From Chitinophagaceae bacterium (lineage in GTDB: Bacteria; Bacteroidota; Bacteroidia; Chitinophagales; Chitinophagaceae): DNA of 64,000 nucleotides. The stretch is from NCBI GenBank assembly GCA_017307755.1, contig JAFKGQ010000005.1, positions 644,741 to 708,740 on the forward strand, read 5' to 3'. The position numbers and the translations under genes are program-made. The notes below the pieces were generated by a model. It had not been told where the DNA came from. It did not search any database and was given only the letters and a program-made list of their open reading frames with translations. Of the stretch, positions 9,288 through 18,538 are shown piece by piece (positions within the stretch are counted from its first letter, which is position 1; each line of letters begins with the position of its first letter).

Positions 9288-9384
9288 TTATTTTATAAGG
9301 AAAATTTTGAAATTGTGGATTATACGCCGCCAATAGTTGAGGATGAATGTGTGATCCCGGGGGAGGGGGCAACTTTCGAACTTT

Positions 9385-9609
9385 GTGAGCCAGCGTTGCC
9401 ACTAAACCTTCTGGTTCGGATAAATTCCTGCGATTCAACCAAATTTCGTATTTGCCATCTTCTGTACGGCCCCAATAAAGGTCAGCGGCATTCTGATCTT
9501 CTTTCCTTGATTGCAAATAAATTTTCCCGCCAAAAGGACTGCCTGTCGATACTTCGCGTACCCTGTCATCGTAAAAGCTAAGTTTAATGCTTTCAATTGG
9601 TACTTCCAT
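9385..9609 (-). pseudogene. 5' fragment of a gene that breaks off at a LVATLAH motif
   Basis: About 75 codons read as ordinary protein (MEVPIESIKLSFYDDR... YWGRTEDGKYEIWLNRRNLSEPEGLVATLAHK). The ending LVATLAHK sits where intact relatives would be expected to carry an HExxH metallopeptidase-like helix (LVATLAHE). Right after it the frame turns into Pro-rich, low-quality sequence that runs into the ArsR promoter region. I read this as the remnant of a small secreted-independent, HExxH-type hypothetical gene that lost its 3' part. The family is a guess. Confidence 0.35.
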
Positions 9610-9731
9610 GTAAAGATGACTATGCAGAATTATATCTAGCGGTACTACTTAGGTCTGTTTTCAGTAAGGTCAGGGTGTCTATTAAATTTTTTTGTTATAT
9701 CTGTTACTTCTCGAAGGTATAACTTTGTTCT

Positions 9732-10562
9732 ATGGAAGTCATCGATAACATATTACATTACATACAGCGCCATTTTGATCAGGATTTGCCTTTGCAGACT
9801 TTGGCGGAGCAGGCGCATTACTCACCTTATCATTTTCATCGTCTGTTTAAGCAACAAGTAGGGGAAGCCCCCAAGCAGTATTTATTGCGACTACGCCTCG
9901 AAAGAGCACTCAAGGAACTGATCTTTTATCCCCAAAAGTCTGTTTATGCTATTGCCATGGACAGTGGTTTTAACTCGCAATCAGCTTTTGCAAGGGCATT
10001 TAAAAATAAGTACGGTATCCCCGCAGAACAGTATCGGGAGCAGGCGTTGAAAGTGATCCGGGAAAGAACGGATGCCATTACACCGGATGTGCAGCAATTC
10101 CCAGTCGCTGTGAGTCGTTTGGAACGCTTTTATATTGTCAGTGAGTTAACCTTCCTGAAGCAAGAGGAGGAGATCATGCAGAAATTCAAGAATCTGCATA
10201 TATGGGCGTCTGCCAGAGAACTGACAGGCAAGGAACCCGAATTTTACGGCGTCTTTATCGATTCCCCTTTATCGACTCCCTTGCCAAAATGCCGTTATCT
10301 GGCAGGAATCCGTATCCGCGAGGCAATTTCCGATAAGGGGTGCCAAACACTGGGTGGATTCACTGTTGCGCAGATACCGGTGATGGGAAATTCTGAAGTA
10401 TCGACAAGTTATGCTTTGTACGTGAAGCAACGTTGGATGAAAGACAACGGGTTTGAAATCATACAAGGTATTTCCGGGTTTGAACGCTTTGCAGAAATGG
10501 ACTTTTCCAAATCGTATTCCCAACACTACCGAACGATTTATATAGGGATTCAGCCCAAATAG
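9732..10562 (+). CDS. AraC-family regulator with GyrI-like effector domain
   Basis: This 276-residue protein has the AraC double helix-turn-helix at the N-terminus: LPLQTLAEQAHYSPYHFHRLFKQQVGEAPKQYLLRLRLERA, then SVYAIAMDSGFNSQSAFARAFKNKYG. A GyrI-like (SOUL/Rob-type) ligand-binding domain fills residues 115-275. This order is that of Rob and SoxS-like multidrug and stress regulators that bind small hydrophobic molecules. It lies 99 bp before an SDR gene on the same strand, which may be its target. Confidence 0.88.
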   Translation: MEVIDNILHYIQRHFDQDLPLQTLAEQAHYSPYHFHRLFKQQVGEAPKQYLLRLRLERALKELIFYPQKSVYAIAMDSGFNSQSAFARAFKNKYGIPAEQYREQALKVIRERTDAITPDVQQFPVAVSRLERFYIVSELTFLKQEEEIMQKFKNLHIWASARELTGKEPEFYGVFIDSPLSTPLPKCRYLAGIRIREAISDKGCQTLGGFTVAQIPVMGNSEVSTSYALYVKQRWMKDNGFEIIQGISGFERFAEMDFSKSYSQHYRTIYIGIQPK

Positions 10563-10660
10563 CAAGAAATGTAAAATGATTCGCAATATCTGGCAAATTA
10601 ACAGCTGCTCGGGTAGTTAGCTTTGGCATGTTAATATAATTTCAAACGGAATTAAAAGCA

Positions 10661-11371
10661 ATGTCAAAAATGAAAGTAGTTATTGCAGGCGGAACCTCCG
10701 GTATCGGACTAGCAACGGCAAAGATTCTTGCAAATGATGGAGCGGAAGTAATTATAACTGGACGCAATCCCCAAAAATTGGAACAGGCTCTGGCTTTATT
10801 ACCAAAAGGGGTGGGGGGACAATGTGTAAATGCGGCCAACGTGGTTGACCAGAAGGCATTTTTAACTGCCACAGGAAACATCGATCATCTGGTACTTTCG
10901 CTGGGTGGCTACAAGGGATTGGGCTTATTTAAAGATTTAGATTTTATGCAGTTACGACAAGGGTTTGAAGAAAAATTTTTTCTGCATCTGCAAATCCTGC
11001 AGGATGCTTTACCTTATCTGTCGGAAAATGCAAGCGTTACCTTTATAACAGCAGTAAGCGGTCATGCAAGATTCCCCGGTATCGCAGGGATAGGCGCCAT
11101 TAACGGTGCGCTTGAGGTGACTGTTCCTATACTTGCCAAAGAATTGCAACCGGTACGGGTAAATGCTGTATCTCCGGGAGCAATTGATACTCCCTGGTGG
11201 AGTTTTTTGCCTGAAAGTACTCGCGGTGAGACATTCCAGCAATATGCTCAGATGACCCCTGTACGCAGGATGGGGCAACCTGAAGATGTTGCTGGCGTGG
11301 TAGGAGAGGTTATCCGCAACTCTTTCATTACCGGCCAGGTGATCACGGTGGATGGTGGGTTAGGATTGTAA
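10661..11371 (+). CDS. SDR-family protein lacking the catalytic Tyr and Lys
   Basis: This 236-residue Rossmann protein has an intact cofactor site (AGGTSGIGLA at 9-18, a Arg35 adjacent to the second strand suggesting NADPH) and the conserved SPGAIDTPWW after strand 6. Ser133 is present. The YxxxK active-site motif is not: the aligned stretch is I144-GAI-N148, followed by GAL. Catalysis by the usual proton relay therefore looks impossible. A divergent SDR subgroup with other chemistry, or a regulatory protein, are alternatives. It is preceded by the AraC-GyrI regulator. Confidence 0.8.
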   Translation: MSKMKVVIAGGTSGIGLATAKILANDGAEVIITGRNPQKLEQALALLPKGVGGQCVNAANVVDQKAFLTATGNIDHLVLSLGGYKGLGLFKDLDFMQLRQGFEEKFFLHLQILQDALPYLSENASVTFITAVSGHARFPGIAGIGAINGALEVTVPILAKELQPVRVNAVSPGAIDTPWWSFLPESTRGETFQQYAQMTPVRRMGQPEDVAGVVGEVIRNSFITGQVITVDGGLGL

Positions 11372-11511
11372 TCGCATATGGGATCGCTATAACCAGCACC
11401 AAAAGTCATAATACAATCGGTTGCATTGCCGTGTTTTGCAATTTTTTTGCAGATGGTATCAAAATTTTGCAAAAGAATGCATCTGTTTCTTATCTTCAAA
11501 GGATTATTAAC

Positions 11512-13992
11512 ATGCCTACAAAACGACCTGCTCAATTGCTAATTATGAAAAAACTAGGATCTTTTGGCTTGTTGTTCCTTTGCCCCGCAACAATACTGCT
11601 CGCCCAGATCGATGAGAAACTAAAAGAAGACGTCCGCAACACCGGTTACATACACAGCCCGCTGCCGCTTGACTACAGCAAGTCCTACGAGTCTTTTGGC
11701 CTCACAAAAAAGGTACTGGTTTCGGATATGCTTTGCGACATGGAAGACCTTAACAAATGGTCCCATAAAGGCATCGGCGGAATGTCGCTAACGACCGATC
11801 GGAGTATCACAGGAAAACACAGCATGCGGCTGGTAGCACCCTCCACCTATCCGCAATTCCTTGACTGGGGTCTGGGTTTTGGCACCTCCCTTGCAAGCTT
11901 TGACGTCGGGGGAGCCAACTGGGAAAAATACAATCGCATCCACTTCTATATCTACCCGAATTGTGAGGGCGCCCATAGCATTTACCTCAACTTGTATGTC
12001 GAGAACGACGGCAAGATAAAGGTCCCCGATAAATATGGCCGCGAAGGTTATCATGAAATCAACTTGATCAATAATCAATGGAACGAGTGTTTTGTGGAAA
12101 TGAGCGAACTGGCCCGGGATAAAGTGACGAAAATATCCTTCGCTATCGAAGTCTTTGGGCGAGATCGCACCATGGGCGATTCGCTGAAGTTTGACATCGA
12201 TGCGGTATCCTTGCAAACAGTCGAACACCCCGAGGTGGTCAGCGGCTGGATGCCCGCTGAAAACCGCATTATATATTCTACCACAGGCTATGGGCTCGAA
12301 AGTGAAAAAACGGCGATCGTTCATGTCACCAACCATAGCGAAAAATTCCAATTGGTAGATAATGTATCCAATGGCGTCGTCTATGAAGGTAGGATCGACT
12401 CAAAGAAAACAGCCATCGGCGCATTCGAAACCGTCGATTTCAGCAATTTCAAAAAAGAAGGTCAATATTATATCCGGGTCGGTGCTATTACAAGCCGGCC
12501 ATTTTATATCAACCGTAATGTTTGGGACAATTCTGCCTGGCGCATGCTGAATTTTGTCTTTTGCGAACGATGCGGCTATCCGATTCCCGGCAAACACGGG
12601 GCTTGCCACAGCGACCTAAGCGCAACTTATAAAGGTAAGATCTTCCCATTCAACGGCGGTTGGCATGATGCCGCGGATATGTCGCAGCAGGTACTCCAAT
12701 CAGGCGAGATGATCTATTCCTTACTCGAAATGGCCAACAGGGCGAGGGAAAAGGGCAATAGGGAATTATTTCTGCGCTTACAGGAAGAAGCCGAATGGGG
12801 CATCGATTGTATTCTTAAGTCCCGGCTTGGCGAGGGATATCGGGCCCAAACCTGGGGCACCAATTTATGGACAGATGGCTTTATCGGGACCCTGGATGAT
12901 TCCACCCGGAGACGCAAGGTCCACGTGCACAACCGGGCATTTGAAAATTTTGTTTTTGCCGGTATCGAAGCCTTTGCATCGCTGCAGATCGAGAACGACG
13001 CAGCACTTAAAGACAATCTCCGTAAGGTAGCCATAGAGGATTTTGCCTTTGCAAAGAAACGCTTCGATAGCCTCAGCTTTAACGATCTGAGCAGTATCGG
13101 CGGCGGCGGTGACCACGCAGCCATGGCTTCGAATAGCCAGTATTCAGCCAATATTTCACTTGCTGCAAGTTTGCTCTTCCAATCGACAGGCGATAAATAC
13201 TACGCAGATGAGGCAGCCAAAGCCATTCAATATACCCTACAATGTCAACGAACAGAACCACTTCATGATAAAAATCAACTCAGGGGGTTCTTCTATAGGG
13301 ACTTGAATAAGAAATCCATTGTACACTACACCCATCAATCGCGCGATCAGGTGTACATGCAGGCTTTGACAGCGCTTTGCGAGACGCAACCCGCCAATCC
13401 CGATTACAAGAAATGGGAGGGGGCCATCCGCATGTACGGGGAATATCTAAAGACCATCGCCCGCTATGTTGAGCCCTACGGGCTGGTGCCAAGTGGCGTC
13501 TATCAGATCGATGAAGTAAAGGATTCGGTCAATTTTTATAAGGTGCAGGTAGGGATCTTCAGCGGCGCCGCCAACGATTACAAGCAGCAGCTTACAAACG
13601 GCTTCAAGTTGGATGACGAACACTACCTCCGGGTCTTTCCGGTGTGGTTCTCCTTCAGAGGCAATGCTGCAGTTCAACTGTCAACGGGTAAAGCGGCGGC
13701 GCTTTGTGGCAAATTTCTGAAAGATAAAGAACTGATGAACATCGCCGAGCAACAGTTGTTCTGGATCGTCGGGAAAAACCCCTTTGGGCAGTCCTATGTG
13801 TGGGGAGAAGGTAGCAACTATCCGCAGCTTTATACAGCATTACCCGGCGAAACAGTAGGAGGCATTCCTGTTGGGATGCAGTCGCGATTCAATGAGGATA
13901 CGCCCTATTGGCCGCAGTTCAACACCGCAACATATAAGGAAGTATGGGTTGCTCCTGCGGCGAGATGGCTTTCTTTGATTGCCGAGTTTTAG
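11512..13992 (+). CDS. GH9 cellulase / endoglucanase, secreted
   Basis: This protein of about 826 residues has a signal peptide (KKLGSFGLLFLCPATILLAQ). A long N-terminal beta region follows (carbohydrate-binding-like, about 12.0-12.3 kb), then an Ig-like CelD_N domain, then the (alpha/alpha)6 GH9 barrel. The barrel shows FNGGWHDAADM near 12,650-12,682 with the paired Asp residues, VGKNPFGQSYVWG near the end, and KEVWVAPAARWL carrying the likely acid Glu. GH9 enzymes cut beta-1,4-glucan. ATG 11512 follows AAAGGA at good spacing; ATG 11545 is the alternative, and the GTG at 11431 is too far upstream. It is a single gene, convergent with the two-component genes. Confidence 0.85.
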   Translation: MPTKRPAQLLIMKKLGSFGLLFLCPATILLAQIDEKLKEDVRNTGYIHSPLPLDYSKSYESFGLTKKVLVSDMLCDMEDLNKWSHKGIGGMSLTTDRSITGKHSMRLVAPSTYPQFLDWGLGFGTSLASFDVGGANWEKYNRIHFYIYPNCEGAHSIYLNLYVENDGKIKVPDKYGREGYHEINLINNQWNECFVEMSELARDKVTKISFAIEVFGRDRTMGDSLKFDIDAVSLQTVEHPEVVSGWMPAENRIIYSTTGYGLESEKTAIVHVTNHSEKFQLVDNVSNGVVYEGRIDSKKTAIGAFETVDFSNFKKEGQYYIRVGAITSRPFYINRNVWDNSAWRMLNFVFCERCGYPIPGKHGACHSDLSATYKGKIFPFNGGWHDAADMSQQVLQSGEMIYSLLEMANRAREKGNRELFLRLQEEAEWGIDCILKSRLGEGYRAQTWGTNLWTDGFIGTLDDSTRRRKVHVHNRAFENFVFAGIEAFASLQIENDAALKDNLRKVAIEDFAFAKKRFDSLSFNDLSSIGGGGDHAAMASNSQYSANISLAASLLFQSTGDKYYADEAAKAIQYTLQCQRTEPLHDKNQLRGFFYRDLNKKSIVHYTHQSRDQVYMQALTALCETQPANPDYKKWEGAIRMYGEYLKTIARYVEPYGLVPSGVYQIDEVKDSVNFYKVQVGIFSGAANDYKQQLTNGFKLDDEHYLRVFPVWFSFRGNAAVQLSTGKAAALCGKFLKDKELMNIAEQQLFWIVGKNPFGQSYVWGEGSNYPQLYTALPGETVGGIPVGMQSRFNEDTPYWPQFNTATYKEVWVAPAARWLSLIAEF

Positions 13993-14085
13993 GAATCTAT
14001 GTTTGCGGGCTGTAGGTTACAATTTTCGAACCTGTTTGTGGCTGATATGAATAAGATTGAGGATTTACTTCATGATTTTGATCGG

Positions 14086-14700
14086 TCAGATCAGGTGTAA
14101 TTGTGTAGCGATCCTGACCAGTGAAGCGGTATTCCTTGCTTCCAGCTTTGCCAATAGATTTTTCCGGTGCGTATCTACAGTAGTTACGCTGATAAATAAT
14201 TTTTGGGCGATCTCTATATTCGTCATTCCATCGGCGATCAACTCCAATACTTCTTTTTCACGACGGGTTAAAACAATATTGGGCGTTTCTTCTTTTCGTA
14301 ATGTTTGAGATACATCTTCACTTAAGAAGACCTTTCCTTTGATAACCGCATCAATAGCTTCTTTCAATTCTTCCTGGGTGGCATTTTTTAAAACATAGCC
14401 AGACGCCCCATTCTCCATCATTTTTCGAATAAAGCTTTGTTGGTTGAATGTACTTAGCCCAATGATAAATACTGAAGGATATTTTTCTTTTACTTCTTTG
14501 CACAGATCAATGCCATTTTTGTCCGGCAGGTTGATATCCATGAGTATTACATCCGGTTGTTGCTTCTTTAGAAAAGCCAGACAGGAAGCTGCATTCATGG
14601 CATGGCCAGTCCATTCAATACCCTTTTCGTTCTGTAACAATGACCGTATCCCTTCAATCACCATATAATGGTCATCAACTATAAATATACTGGTAGCCAT
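14086..14700 (-). CDS. NarL/FixJ-type response regulator
   Basis: This 204-residue protein has a receiver domain with acidic D9-D10, phospho-acceptor D55 (VILMDINLPDKNG) and the Thr/Lys pair replaced by S/K (GLSTFN, YVLKNA). A LuxR-type helix-turn-helix follows at about 143-197 (LTRREKEVLELIADG, then IAQKLFISVTTVDTHRKNL). Its ATG overlaps the kinase stop codon (TAATG), so the pair is translationally coupled. It is divergent from the cytolysin-like operon and is the obvious candidate regulator for it. Confidence 0.92.
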   Translation of the reverse strand: MATSIFIVDDHYMVIEGIRSLLQNEKGIEWTGHAMNAASCLAFLKKQQPDVILMDINLPDKNGIDLCKEVKEKYPSVFIIGLSTFNQQSFIRKMMENGASGYVLKNATQEELKEAIDAVIKGKVFLSEDVSQTLRKEETPNIVLTRREKEVLELIADGMTNIEIAQKLFISVTTVDTHRKNLLAKLEARNTASLVRIATQLHLI

Positions 14701-16679
14701 TATGCTTTTAATTCAATTAATACAGAGGTTCCTTTACCTGCTTCTGATTGCACATCTAATTTCCCTTTCAGGTATTCGATACGGCTTTGAATATTGCTCC
14801 ATCCAATTCCTCTTCTTCCTTTCAATATTACCGGATCAAATCCTTTTCCGTCATCTTCAACGGTAATAGAAATGTTTCCATCGGTTTTAGTCACCTGCAC
14901 AATAGCCGTTTTAGCAGATGCATGTTTCATTGTATTATTGATCAGCTCCTGCACTATTCTATAAATGGCAATGGCCGTAGTTTGTTCGATAGTTTCATTT
15001 TCTAAACCAATTGACTGGTAAGTTACCCGTAATGCACCGGACTGATTGATATCGTTGCAAAAATCTTTTAATGACGTATCCAATCCAAATTTAACCAAAG
15101 CTTCGGGCATCATATTGTGCGCCACCCGCCGCATTTCTTTAATGGAACTGTCCAACATATCCATGCTGCGTTCAAAAGCCTGATGATTTTCAGGCGTCAT
15201 GACAAGGTTTCCTTTCATAGTCTGAAATGAGTATTTAATGCCCGACAACATGCCCCCCAATCCATCATGAAGGTCTTTTGCCAGGCGGCTTCGTTCCTGT
15301 TCCTCTCCTTTTAATACAGCTTCTGTTGCCGTCAATTGCTTTTCTGTTTCCAATTCATTAATTCGTTGCTGTTGCAGTTTTTGTTTTTGCCGGTAGTTCC
15401 TGTAGGAAAGCACTGATATAACCAGGAGAAGAACCGCTCCTCCAATCAGGAAATAGTTTAGCGTGTTCTTTCTCTGGATCTGTACGCGCTGAATTAATAA
15501 CTGGGCATCTTTTTTTTCAGTTTCATATTTTTTTTCCAACTCCTTACCATACTTTTTGGAATCCATGCTGACCACCGAATCGTTGACTTCCTTATATTTC
15601 TGGAAATATTCATAAGCTTCTTTATACCTCCCTCTAACCGCATACACATCCGACAGGTACTTGTATCCTTCGTCAAGTATCCCATAATAATTGATGGTTT
15701 TTGCCTCTTCTATCCCTGATAACAGGTGTTTTTCAGCTTCTTCGTATTTTTTTTGAAGAATGGCCACCGCCCCCATCTGCAGTTGCGCTTCTGCCTTACC
15801 ATAACCGTAATTGTGTTTGTTTGAAACTTCGTAACTCTTCCTGAAAAAATAAAATGCTGAGTCCGGTTGATTCAAAACTTTGAAGACCTGGGCCGATATC
15901 AGGTAATACCCGAATAGAATATCGATATTATCTAAGTTATCCGTTTCGTCAAAAAAAATCCGTGAACTATCCAGGGCTGTTTTTGCCAATCTGCCATCAT
16001 TTTGCATATTGTATGCATTGGCCAAAACATAATAAGCCATAAAATGCTCTTGTCGGGTTCCACCATTTTTAGCTGCGGAAACAGCTTTTTTCGCATATTC
16101 GATTTGTTTGAGATTTTCTCCAATATCACCAAAAACAATCGATAGATTAAGATACTTGCCCGCAAGATTACCGGCTAGCTTAAATTTCTCCATTAGTGAA
16201 ACGCTCTTTAAATAATATGCTATCGCTCCCTGGAAGTCGTTTTTAGTTTTTAAAACATTCGCTTTATCATTATATGCATTGGCTTCCCACTGTTGCGCTT
16301 TCGGATGATCTGATTTCCTGTAATTCGCAATAGCGTTATCGAGGCTTACTATTGCCTGCTGGTAGTTGGCAGCGGTACTGAATAAGAAAGATTGATTCTG
16401 CCAGGTACGCCCCAATTGGTAGTATAAATTCTTTTCATTGGCAAATTTTATGGCGTCCCGGTATGCCTGGTATGCTTTGGCGGTATCAATCGCTTCATAA
16501 TCTACGGCTAAACGCATCATGCTCATAGCTCTGTTGCTATCGGGCATCTGTTGCGTCAGTTCATTCCTGATACTATCAACCAAGTGTTGTTGGGCGTGCA
16601 AAAAACCTGCGGGCATTAAAAACAAAATATAAACCGAAATCTTCCTTCTCATAAAGTAATATACCCTTTTACCTGCCAT
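14700..16679 (-). CDS. TPR-containing sensor histidine kinase (HisKA_3)
   Basis: This 659-residue protein is the partner of the downstream NarL-type regulator. It has a signal peptide or first membrane helix (residues 10-30; start may be M1 or M10), then a periplasmic array of TPR repeats to about residue 390. One membrane helix follows (YFLIGGAVLLLVISVLSYR), then a short coiled coil, a HisKA_3 dimerisation helix with H471 (RLAKDLHDGLGG) and a GHKL ATPase (VEDDGKGFD, GRRGIGWSNI). The TPR sensor is typical of Bacteroidota kinases and implies that it senses a protein or peptide in the periplasm. Confidence 0.9.
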   Translation of the reverse strand: MAGKRVYYFMRRKISVYILFLMPAGFLHAQQHLVDSIRNELTQQMPDSNRAMSMMRLAVDYEAIDTAKAYQAYRDAIKFANEKNLYYQLGRTWQNQSFLFSTAANYQQAIVSLDNAIANYRKSDHPKAQQWEANAYNDKANVLKTKNDFQGAIAYYLKSVSLMEKFKLAGNLAGKYLNLSIVFGDIGENLKQIEYAKKAVSAAKNGGTRQEHFMAYYVLANAYNMQNDGRLAKTALDSSRIFFDETDNLDNIDILFGYYLISAQVFKVLNQPDSAFYFFRKSYEVSNKHNYGYGKAEAQLQMGAVAILQKKYEEAEKHLLSGIEEAKTINYYGILDEGYKYLSDVYAVRGRYKEAYEYFQKYKEVNDSVVSMDSKKYGKELEKKYETEKKDAQLLIQRVQIQRKNTLNYFLIGGAVLLLVISVLSYRNYRQKQKLQQQRINELETEKQLTATEAVLKGEEQERSRLAKDLHDGLGGMLSGIKYSFQTMKGNLVMTPENHQAFERSMDMLDSSIKEMRRVAHNMMPEALVKFGLDTSLKDFCNDINQSGALRVTYQSIGLENETIEQTTAIAIYRIVQELINNTMKHASAKTAIVQVTKTDGNISITVEDDGKGFDPVILKGRRGIGWSNIQSRIEYLKGKLDVQSEAGKGTSVLIELKA

Positions 16680-16750
16680 ATTACAAATAAACTATTAAGC
16701 ATTTTATTTTTACCTCCCCTTTTTCCATGATTTTTTGGCTTTCCGAAAAT

Positions 16751-16768
16751 ATCCTGTTTTTACAGGAT
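16751..16768. promoter_or_regulatory. Inverted repeat in the kinase/cytolysin divergent region
   Basis: ATCCTGT-TTTT-ACAGGAT is a perfect 7-bp inverted repeat with a 4-bp spacer. It lies in the 144-bp gap between the kinase start and the cytolysin-like gene, 56 bp before that ATG. NarL-type proteins bind short inverted repeats, so this is a candidate site for the response regulator. A transcript hairpin is the alternative. Confidence 0.4.
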
Positions 16769-16823
16769 GGACAACCATTATTTGTATGGGCATCTTTACA
16801 GCATCATTAAAAAACCAAACATC

Positions 16824-18509
16824 ATGAATAAAGTATCTATTCTTTTGAACATTTTACCTCTCCTGGCAATTACAACGCAGGCACAGTTTCGCCAAATTCA
16901 AAGGAATGAAGCCCCGGTACTGAAAAGACAGCCAACTGTAGTGAACAATCCAAAGGTAATCGGGACGGTTATAACATCTTACGGAAATTTCACTAATCCA
17001 ACCAATATATTTACTCTGCCTGATGGAAAAAAGGTCACAATGACCTTGCGACAAAGCCCCCAGAACCTCCCCGGTAATTTTGGCGGCGTTGTCAATGAAA
17101 GAGTCGACGGCTCTTCAAAATTTACAGATGGCAACTTTAACTGCATTTCTGAAGTAAAAACAATTAATGCGCAGAGTTCCACCTTCATGAATGTAAATTA
17201 TAATCAGCAGGCAATTCATATTTTCCCTGGTGCCATATATACCTACGCTAATTTCTTTTCAGGAAATTTTCGGTCAATAGAACAGGGCCGAAATCCGATA
17301 AATATTTCTACCGACAATTTAGCTAACAGCACCGGCGCCGTATTTCAGGAAGTACAAAACCCTACCAATGATAACATTAAGGCAAAAATTGCCGACATTA
17401 TCCGGCCTTTTTCTACCACTACAGGTAGCGCAGGCATTCAGTACAGGGTTTTTACCTATGAGAATGATGCCGACCTCTCTATAAAATTATCTGCAGGTGG
17501 TGGATATGCAGGTTTTAAAGCTTCGGGTGGATATTCGACACAACAGACAGACAAAAAGTATTACCTCACCATTGATGCTATTAAACCATTGTATACTTTA
17601 ACCACTTCTATGCCAGCCAATGGCTATTTTTCTGATAAATCAATCGAATCCGCTAACCAGAATTTGATAGTACTGAAAAGCGTAACCTACGGCACAAGAG
17701 TATTGGCAAACCTGGAAATCAACTTACAAACACAAAAGGACGATATTGAATTTAAAGCCAGCTTTGGTGCCGACAGTGGCAGAGGAGTATCAGCGAATGC
17801 TTCTGCTACATTTAATTATCTTAAAAATTCAAAATCAGCAGATACTACAGCTAATGTTTATGTAATCGGAGGTCCCCTGAATACTACATTATTTGAAACA
17901 GGAAAATTGCAGCAGCAGATAATGGAATTAATAGCAAGATGCAATTACCAGACAGCTCAACCCATTGCCTATTCCTTTACAGATATCTCGGGTAATGTTT
18001 TAGGCATTGAAACAGCCACTGATAGATTTACAACTACCAAGTGTGTACCCAAAGGTTCAGTGTTTAAACTGGTGGCAGCTACGGTACAGATATCTACAGG
18101 TAAGGATAATAAAGAACAGGGATCAAATGCATCTATCTCATTGGTCAATTCTGACAATATAATAGTCTTTGAAAGTTCTAGTAATAATATAGAATTCAAG
18201 AGTCAGAACGAAATCGCTTTGAACTCAAAAGGGCTGCCGGATAATTATATAGTAGAAACGGCCTTTTCACGAAAGGGTGGCTTTATAGATATCTTTTTTG
18301 AACCTAAACCAATATTCCTGGATTTCGATGCCTGGAACATAAATAGTGCTGTAGTAACGCTCACTTTCATGGATCAGGATGGAGCGCAGGATGTCAGGCA
18401 GATCAATTTTAGCAATGCAGCAGCCCTTTTGCAAAAAAATCAGCAAAGACTGAGATTGCCATTTGATAATAAATATAATGCAGGCGGCGCCTATTTACCT
18501 GGCCTTTAG
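16824..18509 (+). CDS. Cholesterol-dependent-cytolysin-like (thiol-activated cytolysin fold) secreted protein
   Basis: This 561-residue protein has a signal peptide ending TTQAQ (cut near residue 20). The landmarks of the CDC pore-forming fold are in the right order: HIFPGAIY at 132-139 (CDCs have YPGAL), PINIS at 158-162, PTNDNIKAKI at 180-189, a Gly/Ser-rich amphipathic stretch 218-240 followed by YYLTIDAIKPLYTL (first membrane-inserting segment), LKSVTYGTRV at 284-293 (CDC SSVAYGR), VYVIGG at 345-350 and PIAYSFTDISGN at 380-391. The C-terminal 150 residues show no Trp-rich undecapeptide, so a CDC-like (CDCL) protein that does not use the standard cholesterol-binding loop is likely. It is the first gene of a five-gene operon. 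ATG 16824 is chosen over 16767 for the signal peptide. Confidence 0.75.
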   Translation: MNKVSILLNILPLLAITTQAQFRQIQRNEAPVLKRQPTVVNNPKVIGTVITSYGNFTNPTNIFTLPDGKKVTMTLRQSPQNLPGNFGGVVNERVDGSSKFTDGNFNCISEVKTINAQSSTFMNVNYNQQAIHIFPGAIYTYANFFSGNFRSIEQGRNPINISTDNLANSTGAVFQEVQNPTNDNIKAKIADIIRPFSTTTGSAGIQYRVFTYENDADLSIKLSAGGGYAGFKASGGYSTQQTDKKYYLTIDAIKPLYTLTTSMPANGYFSDKSIESANQNLIVLKSVTYGTRVLANLEINLQTQKDDIEFKASFGADSGRGVSANASATFNYLKNSKSADTTANVYVIGGPLNTTLFETGKLQQQIMELIARCNYQTAQPIAYSFTDISGNVLGIETATDRFTTTKCVPKGSVFKLVAATVQISTGKDNKEQGSNASISLVNSDNIIVFESSSNNIEFKSQNEIALNSKGLPDNYIVETAFSRKGGFIDIFFEPKPIFLDFDAWNINSAVVTLTFMDQDGAQDVRQINFSNAAALLQKNQQRLRLPFDNKYNAGGAYLPGL

Positions 18510-18538
18510 CACCCTAGCCTTCACTTAATAAATCAACA

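Noticed and set aside
16824..18509. Reading the cytolysin-like protein as a standard cholesterol-binding CDC
   Set aside because: The Trp-rich undecapeptide and the Thr-Leu pair of domain 4 are not seen in the C-terminal region, so only a CDC-like assignment is made.
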